Assembly (NCBI RefSeq): GCF_900100155.1
Contig: NZ_FMTP01000001.1
Location: 806,001 to 870,000 of the forward strand
Reading direction: 5' to 3'
Origin: Ancylobacter rudongensis
GTDB lineage: Bacteria; Pseudomonadota; Alphaproteobacteria; Rhizobiales; Xanthobacteraceae
Length of the DNA stretch: 64,000 nt
The position numbers and the translations under genes were made by a program. Below the pieces are notes generated by a model that saw only the letters and a program-made list of their open reading frames with translations, did not search any database and was not told where the DNA came from. This document shows positions 36,261 to 45,342 of the stretch, in pieces. The stretch's first letter is position 1. Each line of letters opens with the position of its first letter.

Positions 36261-38028
36261 GCTTCGCACCCTCCGCTATTCCGGCCGCGATGGCGCCCCG
36301 GCGCAGGTCGCCTATCGCCGGGCCGGCGTGGCGGGCGCGCCTGTTGTGGTGCTGATCCATGGCGTCGGCATGGCGAGCGAGGTGTGGGGCCCGCAGATCG
36401 TGGCGCTGTCCGTCGGCCATGACGTGATCGCCCTCGACATGCCCGGCCATGGCGGCTCCAGCCTGCCGCCGGAAGACGCCCGCCTGTCCGATTACGCCGA
36501 TCAGGTCGTCGCGCTGTTGGACGGGCTAGGCCTGCCCTCCGCCGCTCTGGTCGGCCATTCCATGGGCGCGCTGGTGGCGCTGGAGACGGCGCTGTCGCAT
36601 CCCGCCCGGGTGCGCGCCGTCGCCGCGCTCAACGCCGTGTTCTGCCGCACGCCGGAACAGCGCGCCATCGTCACCGCCCGCGCCGGTTCGCTGGAGGCGG
36701 AAGGCCGCGCCGCCTCGCACGCCGCCGCCGTGGCGCGCTGGTTCGGCGCGCCGGTGCCGGTGGAGCTTGAGGCGAGCGCGGCGCAGGTCGCGGCTCTGCT
36801 CGCTTCCGGCGACCCCGTCGGCTATGCCCGCACCTATGCGCTGTTCGCCGCCTCCGACGACGCCCATCGCGACCGGCTCGCCAGCCTTGCCGTGCCGGCC
36901 CTGTTCATGACCGCCGACGGCGATGCCAATTCGACCCCGGCCATGTCGCAGGCGATGGCGGCGCTCGCCCCGCAGGGCCGCGCCGAGGTGCTGCAAGGCG
37001 CCCGCCACATGATGACGCTGACCCATCCGGGCGAGGTGAACGCAAGGCTGCTCGCCTTTCTCGACGCGCGGGCCGCCGCCCCCGCTTTCGATCCCAAAGC
37101 CTTCCGCCAGGCGCTCGGCGCCTTCCTCACCGGCGTGACCGTGGTGACGACCCGCAACGCTGACGGCGAGATGCGCGGCTTTACCGCCAATTCCTTCTCC
37201 TCCGTCTCGCTCGATCCGCCGTTGATCCTCGTCTGCCTGGCGAAAACCGCGTCGAGCTTCCCGGTGTTCTCAGCGGCGGCGAATTTCGCCGTCTCGGTGC
37301 TGGCGGCGGAGCAGAAGGACGTCTCGGCGCTGTTCGCCTCGAAGTCGCCGGACAAGTTTTCCGGCGCGCCCTGGCAACTAGGTCCCGCCGGCAGCCCGGT
37401 CATGTCTGGCGCGGCGGCGTGGTTCGATTGCACGCGCCACGAGGTGGTGGAAGCCGGCGACCATGTGATCCTGATCGGCCATGTCAGGGGCTTCGGCGCG
37501 CGCGATGTCGCCCCGCTCGGCTATTGCCGCGGCGCCTATGTCGATGTCTCGCTCGGCCTGCAGGCGTTGGCCAGGCGCGACGAACCCGCCCGCGTCGGTG
37601 CCATTCTGGAAGCGGACGGCGCGCTGCTGCTGGTCGAGGACGGCAAGGGCGGCCTGTCGCTGCCCACCGGCTCCTGCCTGGAGCCCGCCGCCAACCCGCG
37701 CAGCCTGCGCGGCGCGCTCAGCAAGCTCGGCGTCGAGGGACGGCTCGGCTTCCTGTTCGCGGTGTTCGAGACGCCAGCCGCCGGCGACGGCCCGCCCACC
37801 GTCTCGCTCTATTATCGCGGCAGCTTTGAAGGCACACCCGCCGCGTCGGTGGGCGCTGTCCTCGTGCCGCTCGACGCGGTCGACCTCGCCCGCCTGCCTG
37901 ATGAAGCCACCCGCTCCATGCTCGCGCGCTATCTGCGCGAGCGCCGCGAGGATGCGTTCGGCATCTATGTCGGCGATGCCGCGCAGGGCGTCGTCCATCC
38001 CCTCGCCACCCCCGCGCCGCACGGCTGA
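36253..38028 (+). CDS. Alpha/beta hydrolase - flavin reductase - Nudix-like triple fusion
   Basis: 591 residues. Domain 1 (about 1-272) is an alpha/beta hydrolase with nucleophile elbow G-H-S-M-G near 101-105 and a C-terminal GARHMMTLTHP catalytic His. Domain 2 (about 280-437) is a flavin reductase of the RutF/HpaC class (FRQALGAFLTGVTVVTT; FTANSFSSVSLDPPLILVCL). Domain 3 (about 440-591) looks like a Nudix fold but the R-E-x-x-E-E-x-G box is absent, so it is probably not catalytic. The first two correspond to RutD and RutF of pyrimidine degradation. The reductase would supply reduced FMN to the LLM monooxygenase encoded next, and the hydrolase would act on the oxygenated product. Confidence 0.85.
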   Translation: MAELRTLRYSGRDGAPAQVAYRRAGVAGAPVVVLIHGVGMASEVWGPQIVALSVGHDVIALDMPGHGGSSLPPEDARLSDYADQVVALLDGLGLPSAALVGHSMGALVALETALSHPARVRAVAALNAVFCRTPEQRAIVTARAGSLEAEGRAASHAAAVARWFGAPVPVELEASAAQVAALLASGDPVGYARTYALFAASDDAHRDRLASLAVPALFMTADGDANSTPAMSQAMAALAPQGRAEVLQGARHMMTLTHPGEVNARLLAFLDARAAAPAFDPKAFRQALGAFLTGVTVVTTRNADGEMRGFTANSFSSVSLDPPLILVCLAKTASSFPVFSAAANFAVSVLAAEQKDVSALFASKSPDKFSGAPWQLGPAGSPVMSGAAAWFDCTRHEVVEAGDHVILIGHVRGFGARDVAPLGYCRGAYVDVSLGLQALARRDEPARVGAILEADGALLLVEDGKGGLSLPTGSCLEPAANPRSLRGALSKLGVEGRLGFLFAVFETPAAGDGPPTVSLYYRGSFEGTPAASVGAVLVPLDAVDLARLPDEATRSMLARYLRERREDAFGIYVGDAAQGVVHPLATPAPHG

Positions 38029-38046
38029 GACACCGGGATCACCGCC

Positions 38047-39105
38047 ATGAAGTTCTCCCTCTTCGTCCATATGGAGCGCACCGATCCCGCCATTCCCCAC
38101 GCAAGGCTGTTCGCCGAGCTGGAGGAACTGGCGCTCACCGCCGAGGGCGCGGGCTTCGAGACGGTGTGGATCGGCGAACACCACGCGATGGATTTCACCA
38201 TCGCCCCCAACCCCTTCATCCAGCTCGCCCATCTGGCGGCCAAGACCTCGACCATCCGCCTCGGCACCGGCAATGTCATCGCCCCGTTCTGGCACCCGAT
38301 CCGGCTGGCCGGTGAGGCAGCGATGATGGACATCGCCTGTGAGGGCCGGCTCGATCTCGGCGTGGCGCGCGGCGCCTACAGTTTTGAGTATGAGCGCCTG
38401 CTGCCCGGCCTCGACGCCATGGGCGCCGGGCTGCGCATGCGCGAGCTGGTGCCGGCGGTGCAGAAGCTCTGGGCCGGCGACTACGCCCATGAGGGCCAGT
38501 TCTGGAGCTTCCCCACCTCCACCGCTTCGCCCAAGCCCGTGCAAGAAGGCGGCCCGCCGATCTGGATCGCCGCGCGCGACCCCAACAGCCATGCCTTCGC
38601 CGTCGCCAATGGCTGCAATGTGCAGGTAACGCCGCTCGCCTCGGGCGATGGCGAGGTGGCGAGCCTGATGGAGCGCTTCAATACCGCGGTCGCCGACCAC
38701 CCCGCCGTGCCGCGCCCGAAGATCATGTTGCTTCAGCACTGTTTTGTCGCGGATTCGCCCGACGAGGCCGACCAGCTCGCCGAGGATCTCTCCGCCTGGT
38801 ACGGGCTGTTCGGCGCCTGGTTCGCCAATAAGCGGCCGATCCATCAGGCGATCATGGCGCCGCTGACAGCCGAAGAGCGCGCCGCCGTCCCGCACTTCGC
38901 CCCGGAGGTTGTGCGGAAAAATCTCGTCATCGGCGAGCCCGACGAGGTGATCGCCCGGCTGAAGGGTTATGAGGCGCTTGGCTTCGACCAGTTCTCGCTC
39001 TGGATCGACGCCGGCATCAGCCACGCGCGCAAGGCGAAGTCGCTCGACCGCTTCATCCGCCATGTGATGCCGGCCTTTGCCGGGTCGGCCACAGCGGCGG
39101 CGTGA
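38047..39105 (+). CDS. LLM-class flavin-dependent monooxygenase
   Basis: 352 residues, bacterial-luciferase-like TIM barrel. Segments GFETVWIGEHHAMDF, TSTIRLGTGNVIAPFWHP and PPIWIAARDPNS are typical of the FMN-binding family. No cofactor is bound covalently; FMNH2 must be supplied, most likely by the reductase domain of the preceding gene. The ATG lies 18 bp after that stop. Substrate unknown. Possible reactions are C-N bond oxygenation as in RutA, or alkanal or amine oxidation. The following aldehyde dehydrogenase suggests that an aldehyde is produced. Confidence 0.85.
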   Translation: MKFSLFVHMERTDPAIPHARLFAELEELALTAEGAGFETVWIGEHHAMDFTIAPNPFIQLAHLAAKTSTIRLGTGNVIAPFWHPIRLAGEAAMMDIACEGRLDLGVARGAYSFEYERLLPGLDAMGAGLRMRELVPAVQKLWAGDYAHEGQFWSFPTSTASPKPVQEGGPPIWIAARDPNSHAFAVANGCNVQVTPLASGDGEVASLMERFNTAVADHPAVPRPKIMLLQHCFVADSPDEADQLAEDLSAWYGLFGAWFANKRPIHQAIMAPLTAEERAAVPHFAPEVVRKNLVIGEPDEVIARLKGYEALGFDQFSLWIDAGISHARKAKSLDRFIRHVMPAFAGSATAAA

Positions 39106-39141
39106 GGGGGGAACCATGCAGATCATCCCGGCATCGGCCTT

Positions 39142-39188
39142 CTGCGTCCTTCGAGGCCCGAGCGGCGCTCGGGCACCTCAGGATGACG
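39142..39188 (+). repeat. REP-like palindromic repeat, copy 1
   Basis: Begins CTGCGTCCTTCGAGGC, then a GC-rich hairpin (CCCGAGCG and CGCTCGGG), then CACCTCAGGATGACG. This layout, TTCGAGG ... CCTCAGGATGA, is a common intergenic repeat in Rhizobiales. It lies between the LLM gene and the aldehyde dehydrogenase gene, with an inverted partner 25 bp away. Confidence 0.8.
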
Positions 39189-39213
39189 ACCGAACCCTTT
39201 TGGCATCGCGCCT

Positions 39214-39258
39214 CGTCATGCTGAGGTGCCGGCCGCAGGCCGGCCTCGAAGCACGCAG
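39214..39258 (-). repeat. REP-like palindromic repeat, copy 2 (inverted)
   Basis: Read on the minus strand it begins CTGCGTGCTTCGAGGC and ends CACCTCAGCATGACG, with a central CCGGCC-GGCCGG hairpin of different sequence from copy 1. The outer parts match copy 1 in 14 of 16 and 14 of 15 positions, so the two form a long inverted pair across 39142-39258. The pair interrupts the operon without carrying a gene. Confidence 0.8.
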
Positions 39259-39291
39259 GCCCGCCTCCCATCTGGCGCCGAAGGAGTCCCG

Positions 39292-40773
39292 ATGACCGCC
39301 CTGCGCGACGATTTCCGGCTCTATATCGATGGCGCCTTCGTGACCGGCGGCGCCAGCTTCGAGAGCTATGACCCCGCCACCGGTCAGCCCTGGGCGGTGA
39401 TGCCCGCTGCGACCGCCGACGACGTGAACCGCGCGGTGGAAGCCGCCCACCGCGCTTTTGAGGCGCCCGAATGGGCCGGCCTTACCGCCACCCAGCGCGG
39501 CAAGCTGCTTATGCGGCTCGGCGATCTTGTTGCCGCGCAGGCGCAGGAACTGGCCGAACTGGAGACCCGCGACACCGGCAAGATCATCCGCGAGACCCGG
39601 GCGCAGATCGGCTATGTCGCGGAATATTATCGCTATTTCGGCGGCCTTGCCGACAAGGTCGAGGGCTCGCATCTGCCCGTCGACAAGCCTGACATGGAAG
39701 CCTGGCTGCGCCGTGAGCCGATCGGTGTCGTTGCCGCCGTCGTGCCGTGGAATTCGCAGCTGTTCCTCTCGGCGGTGAAGCTCGGCCCGGCGCTGGCGGC
39801 GGGCTGCACCGTCGTGCTGAAAGCGTCGGAGGAAGGCCCCGCCCCGCTGCTCGCCTTCGCAAGGCTGGTGCATGAGGCCGGCTTTCCCCCCGGCGTCGTC
39901 AACATCCTCACCGGCTTCGGCGAGGAGTGCGGGAAGACGCTCACCGCACACAGGCTCGTCTCCCGCGTCGCCTTCACCGGCGGGCCGGCGACCGCGCGGC
40001 ATGTGGTGCGCAACACGGCGGAAAACCTCGCTTTCACGACGCTGGAACTTGGCGGCAAATCGCCGGTGCTGGTCTTCGCCGATGCCGATCTGGAGAGCGC
40101 GGCCAATGCCGTGGTGGCCGGCATCTTCGCCGCCTCCGGCCAGAGCTGCGTCGCTGGCTCCCGCCTCTTCGTCGAGGAGAGCGTGCGCGACAAGCTGCTC
40201 GCCATCCTCACGCAGAAGGCCCGCCGTATCCGCATCGGCGACCCGCAGGACCCGGCGACCGAGATGGGCCCGCTCGCCACCGCGCGCCAGCTCGCCCATA
40301 TCGAGCAGGTCGTCGCCGCAAGCCTCGAAGCCGGTGCCGCGCTGGTGACCGGCGGACAGCGGGCGGAGGGGTTCACAGCCGGCAATTATTACGCCCCGAC
40401 CATCCTCGCCTGCGCCGGCAATGAAGTGCCCTGCGCGGCGGAGGAACTGTTCGGCCCGGTGCTCAGTGTCATCAGCTTCGAGGGCGAGGCCGACGCCGTT
40501 GCCAAGGCCAATGACAGCCCGTTCGGCCTCGCCGCCGGTGTGTTCACCCGCGATCTCACTCGCGCCCACCGGCTCATCCGGCGGCTGCGCGCCGGCATCG
40601 TCTGGGTGAACACCTATCGCGCCGTCTCGCCCATCGTGCCCTTCGGCGGCTACGGCCTGTCCGGCCTCGGCCGCGAGGGCGGGGCGGAATCGATCCGCGA
40701 CTACACCCGCACCAAGTCGGTCTGGCTGCGCACATCAGACGAGCCGATCGCCGATCCCTTTGTGATGCGCTGA
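39292..40773 (+). CDS. Aldehyde dehydrogenase family protein
   Basis: 493 residues. Catalytic Cys in A-S-G-Q-S-C-V-A-G (about 286) and Glu in T-L-E-L-G-G-K-S-P (about 252); NAD-binding VPWNSQLFLSAVKLGPALAAGCTVVLK. It belongs to the betaine/gamma-aminobutyraldehyde-like group and would oxidise the aldehyde product of the LLM step to an acid. An AAGGAG site lies six bases before the ATG. The REP pair separates it from the LLM gene, but there is no terminator and the operon direction continues. Confidence 0.87.
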   Translation: MTALRDDFRLYIDGAFVTGGASFESYDPATGQPWAVMPAATADDVNRAVEAAHRAFEAPEWAGLTATQRGKLLMRLGDLVAAQAQELAELETRDTGKIIRETRAQIGYVAEYYRYFGGLADKVEGSHLPVDKPDMEAWLRREPIGVVAAVVPWNSQLFLSAVKLGPALAAGCTVVLKASEEGPAPLLAFARLVHEAGFPPGVVNILTGFGEECGKTLTAHRLVSRVAFTGGPATARHVVRNTAENLAFTTLELGGKSPVLVFADADLESAANAVVAGIFAASGQSCVAGSRLFVEESVRDKLLAILTQKARRIRIGDPQDPATEMGPLATARQLAHIEQVVAASLEAGAALVTGGQRAEGFTAGNYYAPTILACAGNEVPCAAEELFGPVLSVISFEGEADAVAKANDSPFGLAAGVFTRDLTRAHRLIRRLRAGIVWVNTYRAVSPIVPFGGYGLSGLGREGGAESIRDYTRTKSVWLRTSDEPIADPFVMR

Positions 40774-40782
40774 GGCCAAGCC

Positions 40783-41097
40783 ATGCTCTACGAGATGCGT
40801 ACCTACCGCCTGAAGACCGGCACCGTCCCGGCCTATGTGAAGCTGGTCGCCGAGGAAGGCATCGCTTTGCAGAAGAGCCATCTCGGCCAGCTGGTCGGCT
40901 ATTTCACCAGCGAGATCGGCCCGCTGAACGAGATCGTCCACATCTGGGCCTATGCCAGCCTGGACGACCGCGCCGCCCGCCGCGCCCGGCTGAATGCCGA
41001 TCCCGCCTGGCTCGCCTTCCTGCCGAAGATCCAGGCGCTGATCGAGACCATGGAGAACAAGATTCTCCTGCCCACCGCTTTCTCGCCGCTGGACTGA
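40783..41097 (+). CDS. NIPSNAP family protein
   Basis: 104 residues, a ferredoxin-like dimeric alpha/beta-barrel fold. Begins M-L-Y-E-M-R-T-Y-R-L-K-T-G, the classic NIPSNAP start, and has VHIWAYASLDDRAARRARL and a C-terminal PTAFSPL. These proteins often accompany monooxygenase and catabolic operons and may act as small isomerases or oxygenases; the role here is not known. Nine bases after the aldehyde dehydrogenase. Confidence 0.85.
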   Translation: MLYEMRTYRLKTGTVPAYVKLVAEEGIALQKSHLGQLVGYFTSEIGPLNEIVHIWAYASLDDRAARRARLNADPAWLAFLPKIQALIETMENKILLPTAFSPLD

Positions 41098-41106
41098 CGA
41101 GGGAAC

Positions 41107-41123
41107 GGGCTGGTCGACAGCCC
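41107..41123 (+). other. Short hairpin after the NIPSNAP gene
   Basis: GGGCTG (41107-41112) and CAGCCC (41118-41123) around a 5-nt loop, ten bases after the stop. No T-run. It may only be a processing or stability element, as the transporter genes follow on the same strand. Confidence 0.35.
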
Positions 41124-41200
41124 GCCCTCGCCCCGACGCACGAAATCAGAGCGCCCAACGCGCCGCCTTCCACACCGAACGCCAACCAAAGGGGACTAAC

Positions 41201-42229
41201 ATGTCGCGCACATCACGAGCCCTCGGGGTCGCCGCCCTCGCCCTCGCCGCCGGCCTCGCCGGCGCCGCCATGGCGCAGTCGGGCTCCATCGTCTTCACCA
41301 GCTGGGGCGGCACCACCCAGGACGCCCAGAAGAAGAGCTGGGCCGTGCCCTTCACCAAGGAAACCGGCATCACCGTCAAGCAGGACGGCCCGACCGACTA
41401 TGGCAAGCTGAAAGCCATGGTCGAGAGCGGCAACGTCTCCTGGGACGTGGTCGACGTGGAGGCCGATTTCGCCGCCGCTGCCGCCAAGGACGGGCTGATC
41501 GAGCCGATCGACTTTTCCATCGTCAAGCGCGGCGAGATCGACCCGCGCTTCGTCACCGACCATGCGGTCGGCAGCTTCTATTATTCCTTCGTGCTCGGCT
41601 TCAACCCGGCGAGCCTCAAGGGCAAGACGCCGAAGAGCTGGGCGGATGTGTTCGACACCACGGCCTTTCCCGGCAAGCGCACCTTCTACAAATGGTCGGC
41701 GCCGGGCGTGCTGGAAATCGCCCTGCTGGCGGATGGCGTGCCGGCCGACAAGCTCTACCCGCTCGACCTCGACCGCGCCTTCAAGAAGCTCGACAGCATC
41801 AAGAAGGACATTGTCTGGTGGGGCACCGGGGCGCAGTCGCAGCAGCTGCTCGCCTCCGGCGAGGCGCCGATCGGCCAGTTCTGGAACGGCCGCATCTTCG
41901 CCCTGCAGCAGAGCGGCGAGAAGGTCGACCTGTCCTGGGAGCAGAACCTGACCGCCGCCGACATGCTGGTCGTGCCGAAGGGGGCGAAGAACAAGGAAGC
42001 GGCGATGAAGTTCATCGCCGAGGCCACCAGCCCCGAGGGACAGGCGAGCTTCGCCACCGAGAGCGGCTATGCGCCGGTGAATGTGAAGTCCGCCGCGCTG
42101 ATGCCGAAGGACGTCGCCGCCAACCTGCCCGACAAGCACACCGCCTCGCAGATCAATCTCGACATGGGCTATTGGGCCGCCCATCGCGACGAGATCGGCA
42201 AGCGCTGGTACGCCTGGCAGGCGGAGTGA
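41201..42229 (+). CDS. PotD-like ABC transporter substrate-binding protein
   Basis: 342 residues, spermidine/putrescine-binding-type family (SBP_bac_8). Signal peptide about 1-25, ending A-A-M-A-Q. Typical start G-S-I-V-F-T-S-W-G-G-T-T-Q-D-A-Q-K and ligand-site region FWNGRIFALQQSGEKVDLSWEQN. Ligands of this family are polyamines, amino-acid-like cations, or organic acids such as 2-aminoethylphosphonate; the substrate of this operon is probably imported by it. Followed by a hairpin and two permease genes and the ATPase. Confidence 0.87.
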   Translation: MSRTSRALGVAALALAAGLAGAAMAQSGSIVFTSWGGTTQDAQKKSWAVPFTKETGITVKQDGPTDYGKLKAMVESGNVSWDVVDVEADFAAAAAKDGLIEPIDFSIVKRGEIDPRFVTDHAVGSFYYSFVLGFNPASLKGKTPKSWADVFDTTAFPGKRTFYKWSAPGVLEIALLADGVPADKLYPLDLDRAFKKLDSIKKDIVWWGTGAQSQQLLASGEAPIGQFWNGRIFALQQSGEKVDLSWEQNLTAADMLVVPKGAKNKEAAMKFIAEATSPEGQASFATESGYAPVNVKSAALMPKDVAANLPDKHTASQINLDMGYWAAHRDEIGKRWYAWQAE

Positions 42230-42260
42230 GCGGGAGGCCCCCGGGAGCCGTCACCCGACC

Positions 42261-42289
42261 GTCCGCGCTCGCTCCGGTTGAGCGCGGAC
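42261..42289 (+). other. Stem-loop between binding-protein and permease genes
   Basis: A perfect 10-bp inverted repeat, GTCCGCGCTC (42261-42270) and its complement (42280-42289), with a 9-nt loop. No T-run. Third example in this window of a hairpin directly after a binding-protein gene. Confidence 0.65.
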
Positions 42290-42387
42290 CCGTCGAGGCG
42301 GGCGCCTCCGGCCATTCGGTCATTTCGGCCGCATCGGCCTGATCGTCCTCCTGACCGCACTCACCGAACCGCCGTGATCGAGCCCTC

Positions 42388-43263
42388 ATGACCGTGACCG
42401 ACGTGCCGATTGCCACCCCCTCGCCCGTCCTCGCCGCCGCCCGGCGGCGCGGCCGCGGCCTTGCGCCTGTGCTGCCGGCACTCGCTCTGATTGTGGTGGT
42501 CTTCGTGATTCCGGTGCTCGCCTTGCTGCTGCGCAGCGTGCTGGAACCCGAGCCGGGGCTGCAGAACTACGCCGCCTTCTTCGCCTCGACGACCTATCTC
42601 AAAGTGCTGGGCAACACCTTCCTGGTCGCGGGAACGGTGACGGTGGCGACGGTTCTGCTCGGCTTTCCAGTGGCTTGGTTCCTGGCGATCGCGCCGTCCT
42701 TCTGGTCGCGGCTGCTGTTCGCCATCGTCATCCTGTCGATGTGGACCAACCTTCTCGCCCGCACCTATGCCTGGATGGTGCTGCTGCAGCGCACCGGCAT
42801 CATCAACCGCACTTTGATGGAGATCGGCCTCATCTCCGAGCCGCTGCCGCTGATCAACAACCTCGTCGGCGTCACCATCGGCATGACCTACATCATGCTG
42901 CCCTTCATGATCCTGCCGCTGCACGCCACCATCCGTTCCATCGACCCCGCCATCTTCCAGGCCGCATCCCTTTGCGGCGCCAGTCGTTTTCAGGCTTTCA
43001 CCCGCGTCATGCTCCCCCTCACCGCCTCCGGCATCGCCGCCGGGGCGCTGATGGTGTTCGTTATGTCGCTTGGCTACTTCATCACCCCGGCCCTGCTCGG
43101 CGGCACCTCGAACATGATGCTGGCGGAGCTGATCGCGCAGCTGGTGCAATCGCTGCTTGACTGGGGGCTGGCGGGTGCAGCGGCGCTGGTGCTGCTGGTG
43201 ATCACGCTCGCCATCTATATGGTGCAGCTACGCTTTTTCGGCTTCGGTCAGGCGAGGGGCTAG
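42388..43263 (+). CDS. PotB-like ABC transporter permease
   Basis: 291 residues, six membrane helices, with the BPD_transp_1 EAA motif AASLCGASRFQAFTRVMLPLTASGI in the cytoplasmic loop. N-terminal 30 residues are Arg-rich and cytoplasmic. Works as a heterodimer with the next permease. Its stop is followed by the next ATG after five bases. Confidence 0.87.
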   Translation: MTVTDVPIATPSPVLAAARRRGRGLAPVLPALALIVVVFVIPVLALLLRSVLEPEPGLQNYAAFFASTTYLKVLGNTFLVAGTVTVATVLLGFPVAWFLAIAPSFWSRLLFAIVILSMWTNLLARTYAWMVLLQRTGIINRTLMEIGLISEPLPLINNLVGVTIGMTYIMLPFMILPLHATIRSIDPAIFQAASLCGASRFQAFTRVMLPLTASGIAAGALMVFVMSLGYFITPALLGGTSNMMLAELIAQLVQSLLDWGLAGAAALVLLVITLAIYMVQLRFFGFGQARG

Positions 43264-43268
43264 GCGCC

Positions 43269-44069
43269 ATGCTGCTCGATTTCGCCCGTCTCGGCCCCTG
43301 GCGGGTCGCCCTCATCCTCATCGCCCTGCTGGTCGGCGCCTATCTGCTGCTGCCGATCCTGCTGATCATCGCCCTCTCTTTCGGCTCCTCGCAATGGTTG
43401 CAATTCCCGCCGCCGGGCTGGACGCTGCGCTGGTATGAGGAGCTGTTCGAGGATCCCGAATGGATCGCCTCCTTCCTCACCAGCTTCAAGATCGCCGCCG
43501 TCGTCACCGTACTGTCGGTCGGAATCGGCCTGATGGCCTCCTTCGGCCTGACACGCGGCACGTTTCGCGGCCGCGAGGCGCTGCGCGCGCTGTTTCTCAC
43601 CCCGATGATCCTGCCGGTGGTGGTGCTGGCGGTCGCGCTCTACGCCTTCTTCCTCCGGTTGCACCTCAACGGCACGTTTTTCGGCTTCGTGCTGGCGCAT
43701 CTCGTCATCGCCCTGCCCTTCTCGATCATCGCGATTTCCAATGCGCTGGAACGGTTTGACCGCGATATCGAAACCGCCGCCATCGTCTGCGGCGCCAGCC
43801 CGCTGGAGGCCAAGATCCGCGTCACCCTGCCCGGCATCCGCCTAGGATTGATCAGCGCGGCGATCTTCTCCTTCCTCGCCTCCTGGGACGAGGTGGTGAT
43901 CGCCATCTTCATGGCGAGCCCGGACTTGCAGACCCTGCCTGTGCGGATCTACGGCACGCTGCGACAGGATCTTTCCCCGGTCATCGCTGCGGTCTCGACG
44001 CTGCTGATCGCCCTGACCGCTGGCCTCATGGCGCTTGCCGCCTTCTTCCGCAAGGACGCCCGCTCATGA
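43269..44069 (+). CDS. PotC-like ABC transporter permease
   Basis: 266 residues, six membrane helices with the EAA loop AAIVCGASPLEAKIRVTLPGIRLGLISA. Hydrophobic start LGPWRVALILIALLVGAYLLLPILLIIALSFG. The stop overlaps the start of the ATPase gene by four bases. Confidence 0.87.
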   Translation: MLLDFARLGPWRVALILIALLVGAYLLLPILLIIALSFGSSQWLQFPPPGWTLRWYEELFEDPEWIASFLTSFKIAAVVTVLSVGIGLMASFGLTRGTFRGREALRALFLTPMILPVVVLAVALYAFFLRLHLNGTFFGFVLAHLVIALPFSIIAISNALERFDRDIETAAIVCGASPLEAKIRVTLPGIRLGLISAAIFSFLASWDEVVIAIFMASPDLQTLPVRIYGTLRQDLSPVIAAVSTLLIALTAGLMALAAFFRKDARS

Positions 44070-45145
44070 CCTTTCTGGAAATATCGAATATTTCCAAGAC
44101 GTTCGGCAAGGTTGCCGCGGTCAATGACGTCTCGCTGGAGATCACGCAGGGCGAGTTCGTGACCTTTCTCGGACCTTCGGGCTCGGGCAAGAGCACGACG
44201 CTCTACATGATCGCTGGCTTCTTCGAGCCGACGGCCGGCGATGTGCGGCTGGAGGGGCGCAGCATCCTCGCCGAGCCGTCGAACAAGCGGAACATCGGCA
44301 TGGTGTTCCAGCGCTACACGCTGTTTCCCCATCTGTCGGTCGCGGAAAACGTCGCCTTCCCTCTGCGCGTGCGTCGGCGGCCGGCGGGCGAGATCGCCCG
44401 CAAGGTCGAGGAGATGCTGGCGCTGGTGCGACTGGAGAGCTTCGCCGACCGAATGCCTGCCCAGCTTTCCGGCGGCCAGCAGCAGCGTGTCGCCCTGGCC
44501 CGAGCGCTGGCCTACAACCCACCATTGCTGCTGATGGACGAGCCGCTTTCCGCCCTCGACAAGAAGCTGCGCGAGGAGATCCAGGACGAGATCCGCCGCA
44601 TCCACCGCCAGACCGGCGTCACCATTCTCTATGTCACCCACGACCAGGAGGAAGCGCTGAGCCTTTCCGATCGCATCGCCCTGTTCAATCAGGGTCGCAT
44701 CGAACAACTCGGCAAGGGCCGCGAACTCTATGACGCGCCTCGCACGCGCTTTGTCGCTGATTTCATTGGTCATTCCAACTTCATTGACTGCGCCATTACC
44801 CGCAGCGAGGGCGGGAGCGCCGACATTGTGCTACCGGATGGCGGCACCCTGAACGGGATATCCCTGCACGGTGCCGCCGTCGCTGGCGCCCGCGCCGGGC
44901 TGATGATCCGCCCCGACCGCCTGCGTTTCTCGCCGCTGGGCGAGGGGGCGGAGCCGGGCATCGACGCCGTCCTGACCGACGCCACCTTCATCGGCGAGAC
45001 ATACCATGTGGTGCTCGCCACCGGATGGGGCGCCAGCGTCAATGTGCGCATTCCCGCGAGCCGTATCCGTCCGCAGGATTTGACCATGGGCACCCATGTG
45101 CGGTTGCACTGGGAGGCGGGTGACGCCCGGCTCTTCGGCCAGTGA
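44066..45145 (+). CDS. PotA-like ABC transporter ATP-binding protein
   Basis: 359 residues. Walker [10 protein letters not shown] (about 36-44), signature [15 protein letters not shown], Walker [13 protein letters not shown], and switch His in Y-V-T-H-D-Q-E-E. C-terminal TOBE domain (about 275-355) as in PotA/MalK-type ATPases. It drives uptake through the PotB/PotC-like permeases. It is the last gene of the operon; a 197-bp gap follows. Confidence 0.9.
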   Translation: MTFLEISNISKTFGKVAAVNDVSLEITQGEFVTFLGPSGSGKSTTLYMIAGFFEPTAGDVRLEGRSILAEPSNKRNIGMVFQRYTLFPHLSVAENVAFPLRVRRRPAGEIARKVEEMLALVRLESFADRMPAQLSGGQQQRVALARALAYNPPLLLMDEPLSALDKKLREEIQDEIRRIHRQTGVTILYVTHDQEEALSLSDRIALFNQGRIEQLGKGRELYDAPRTRFVADFIGHSNFIDCAITRSEGGSADIVLPDGGTLNGISLHGAAVAGARAGLMIRPDRLRFSPLGEGAEPGIDAVLTDATFIGETYHVVLATGWGASVNVRIPASRIRPQDLTMGTHVRLHWEAGDARLFGQ

Positions 45146-45342
45146 CACCGGTAGACATGAGGCCTGCCGCGGCTCTGTGATCGCCATCCGCCGTCCCGGA
45201 CCTCCGCGGGGTGCCATAGCCAGCCAGCTTCGCTCCTGCTATTGCGCCAGGCCTCCTCGCCCGCGAGTGCCGTGCCACGCCGGACCCTGTCCGGTAAAGG
45301 CTCCGAAGTGGTCGAGCGCCCCACCTCGAAGCGAGCCAAGAG
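45146..45342. other. Intergenic region without recognised gene
   Basis: 197 bp after the transporter operon. No convincing open frame, terminator or promoter could be recognised. The sequence is as GC-rich as the flanking genes. Confidence 0.5.
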
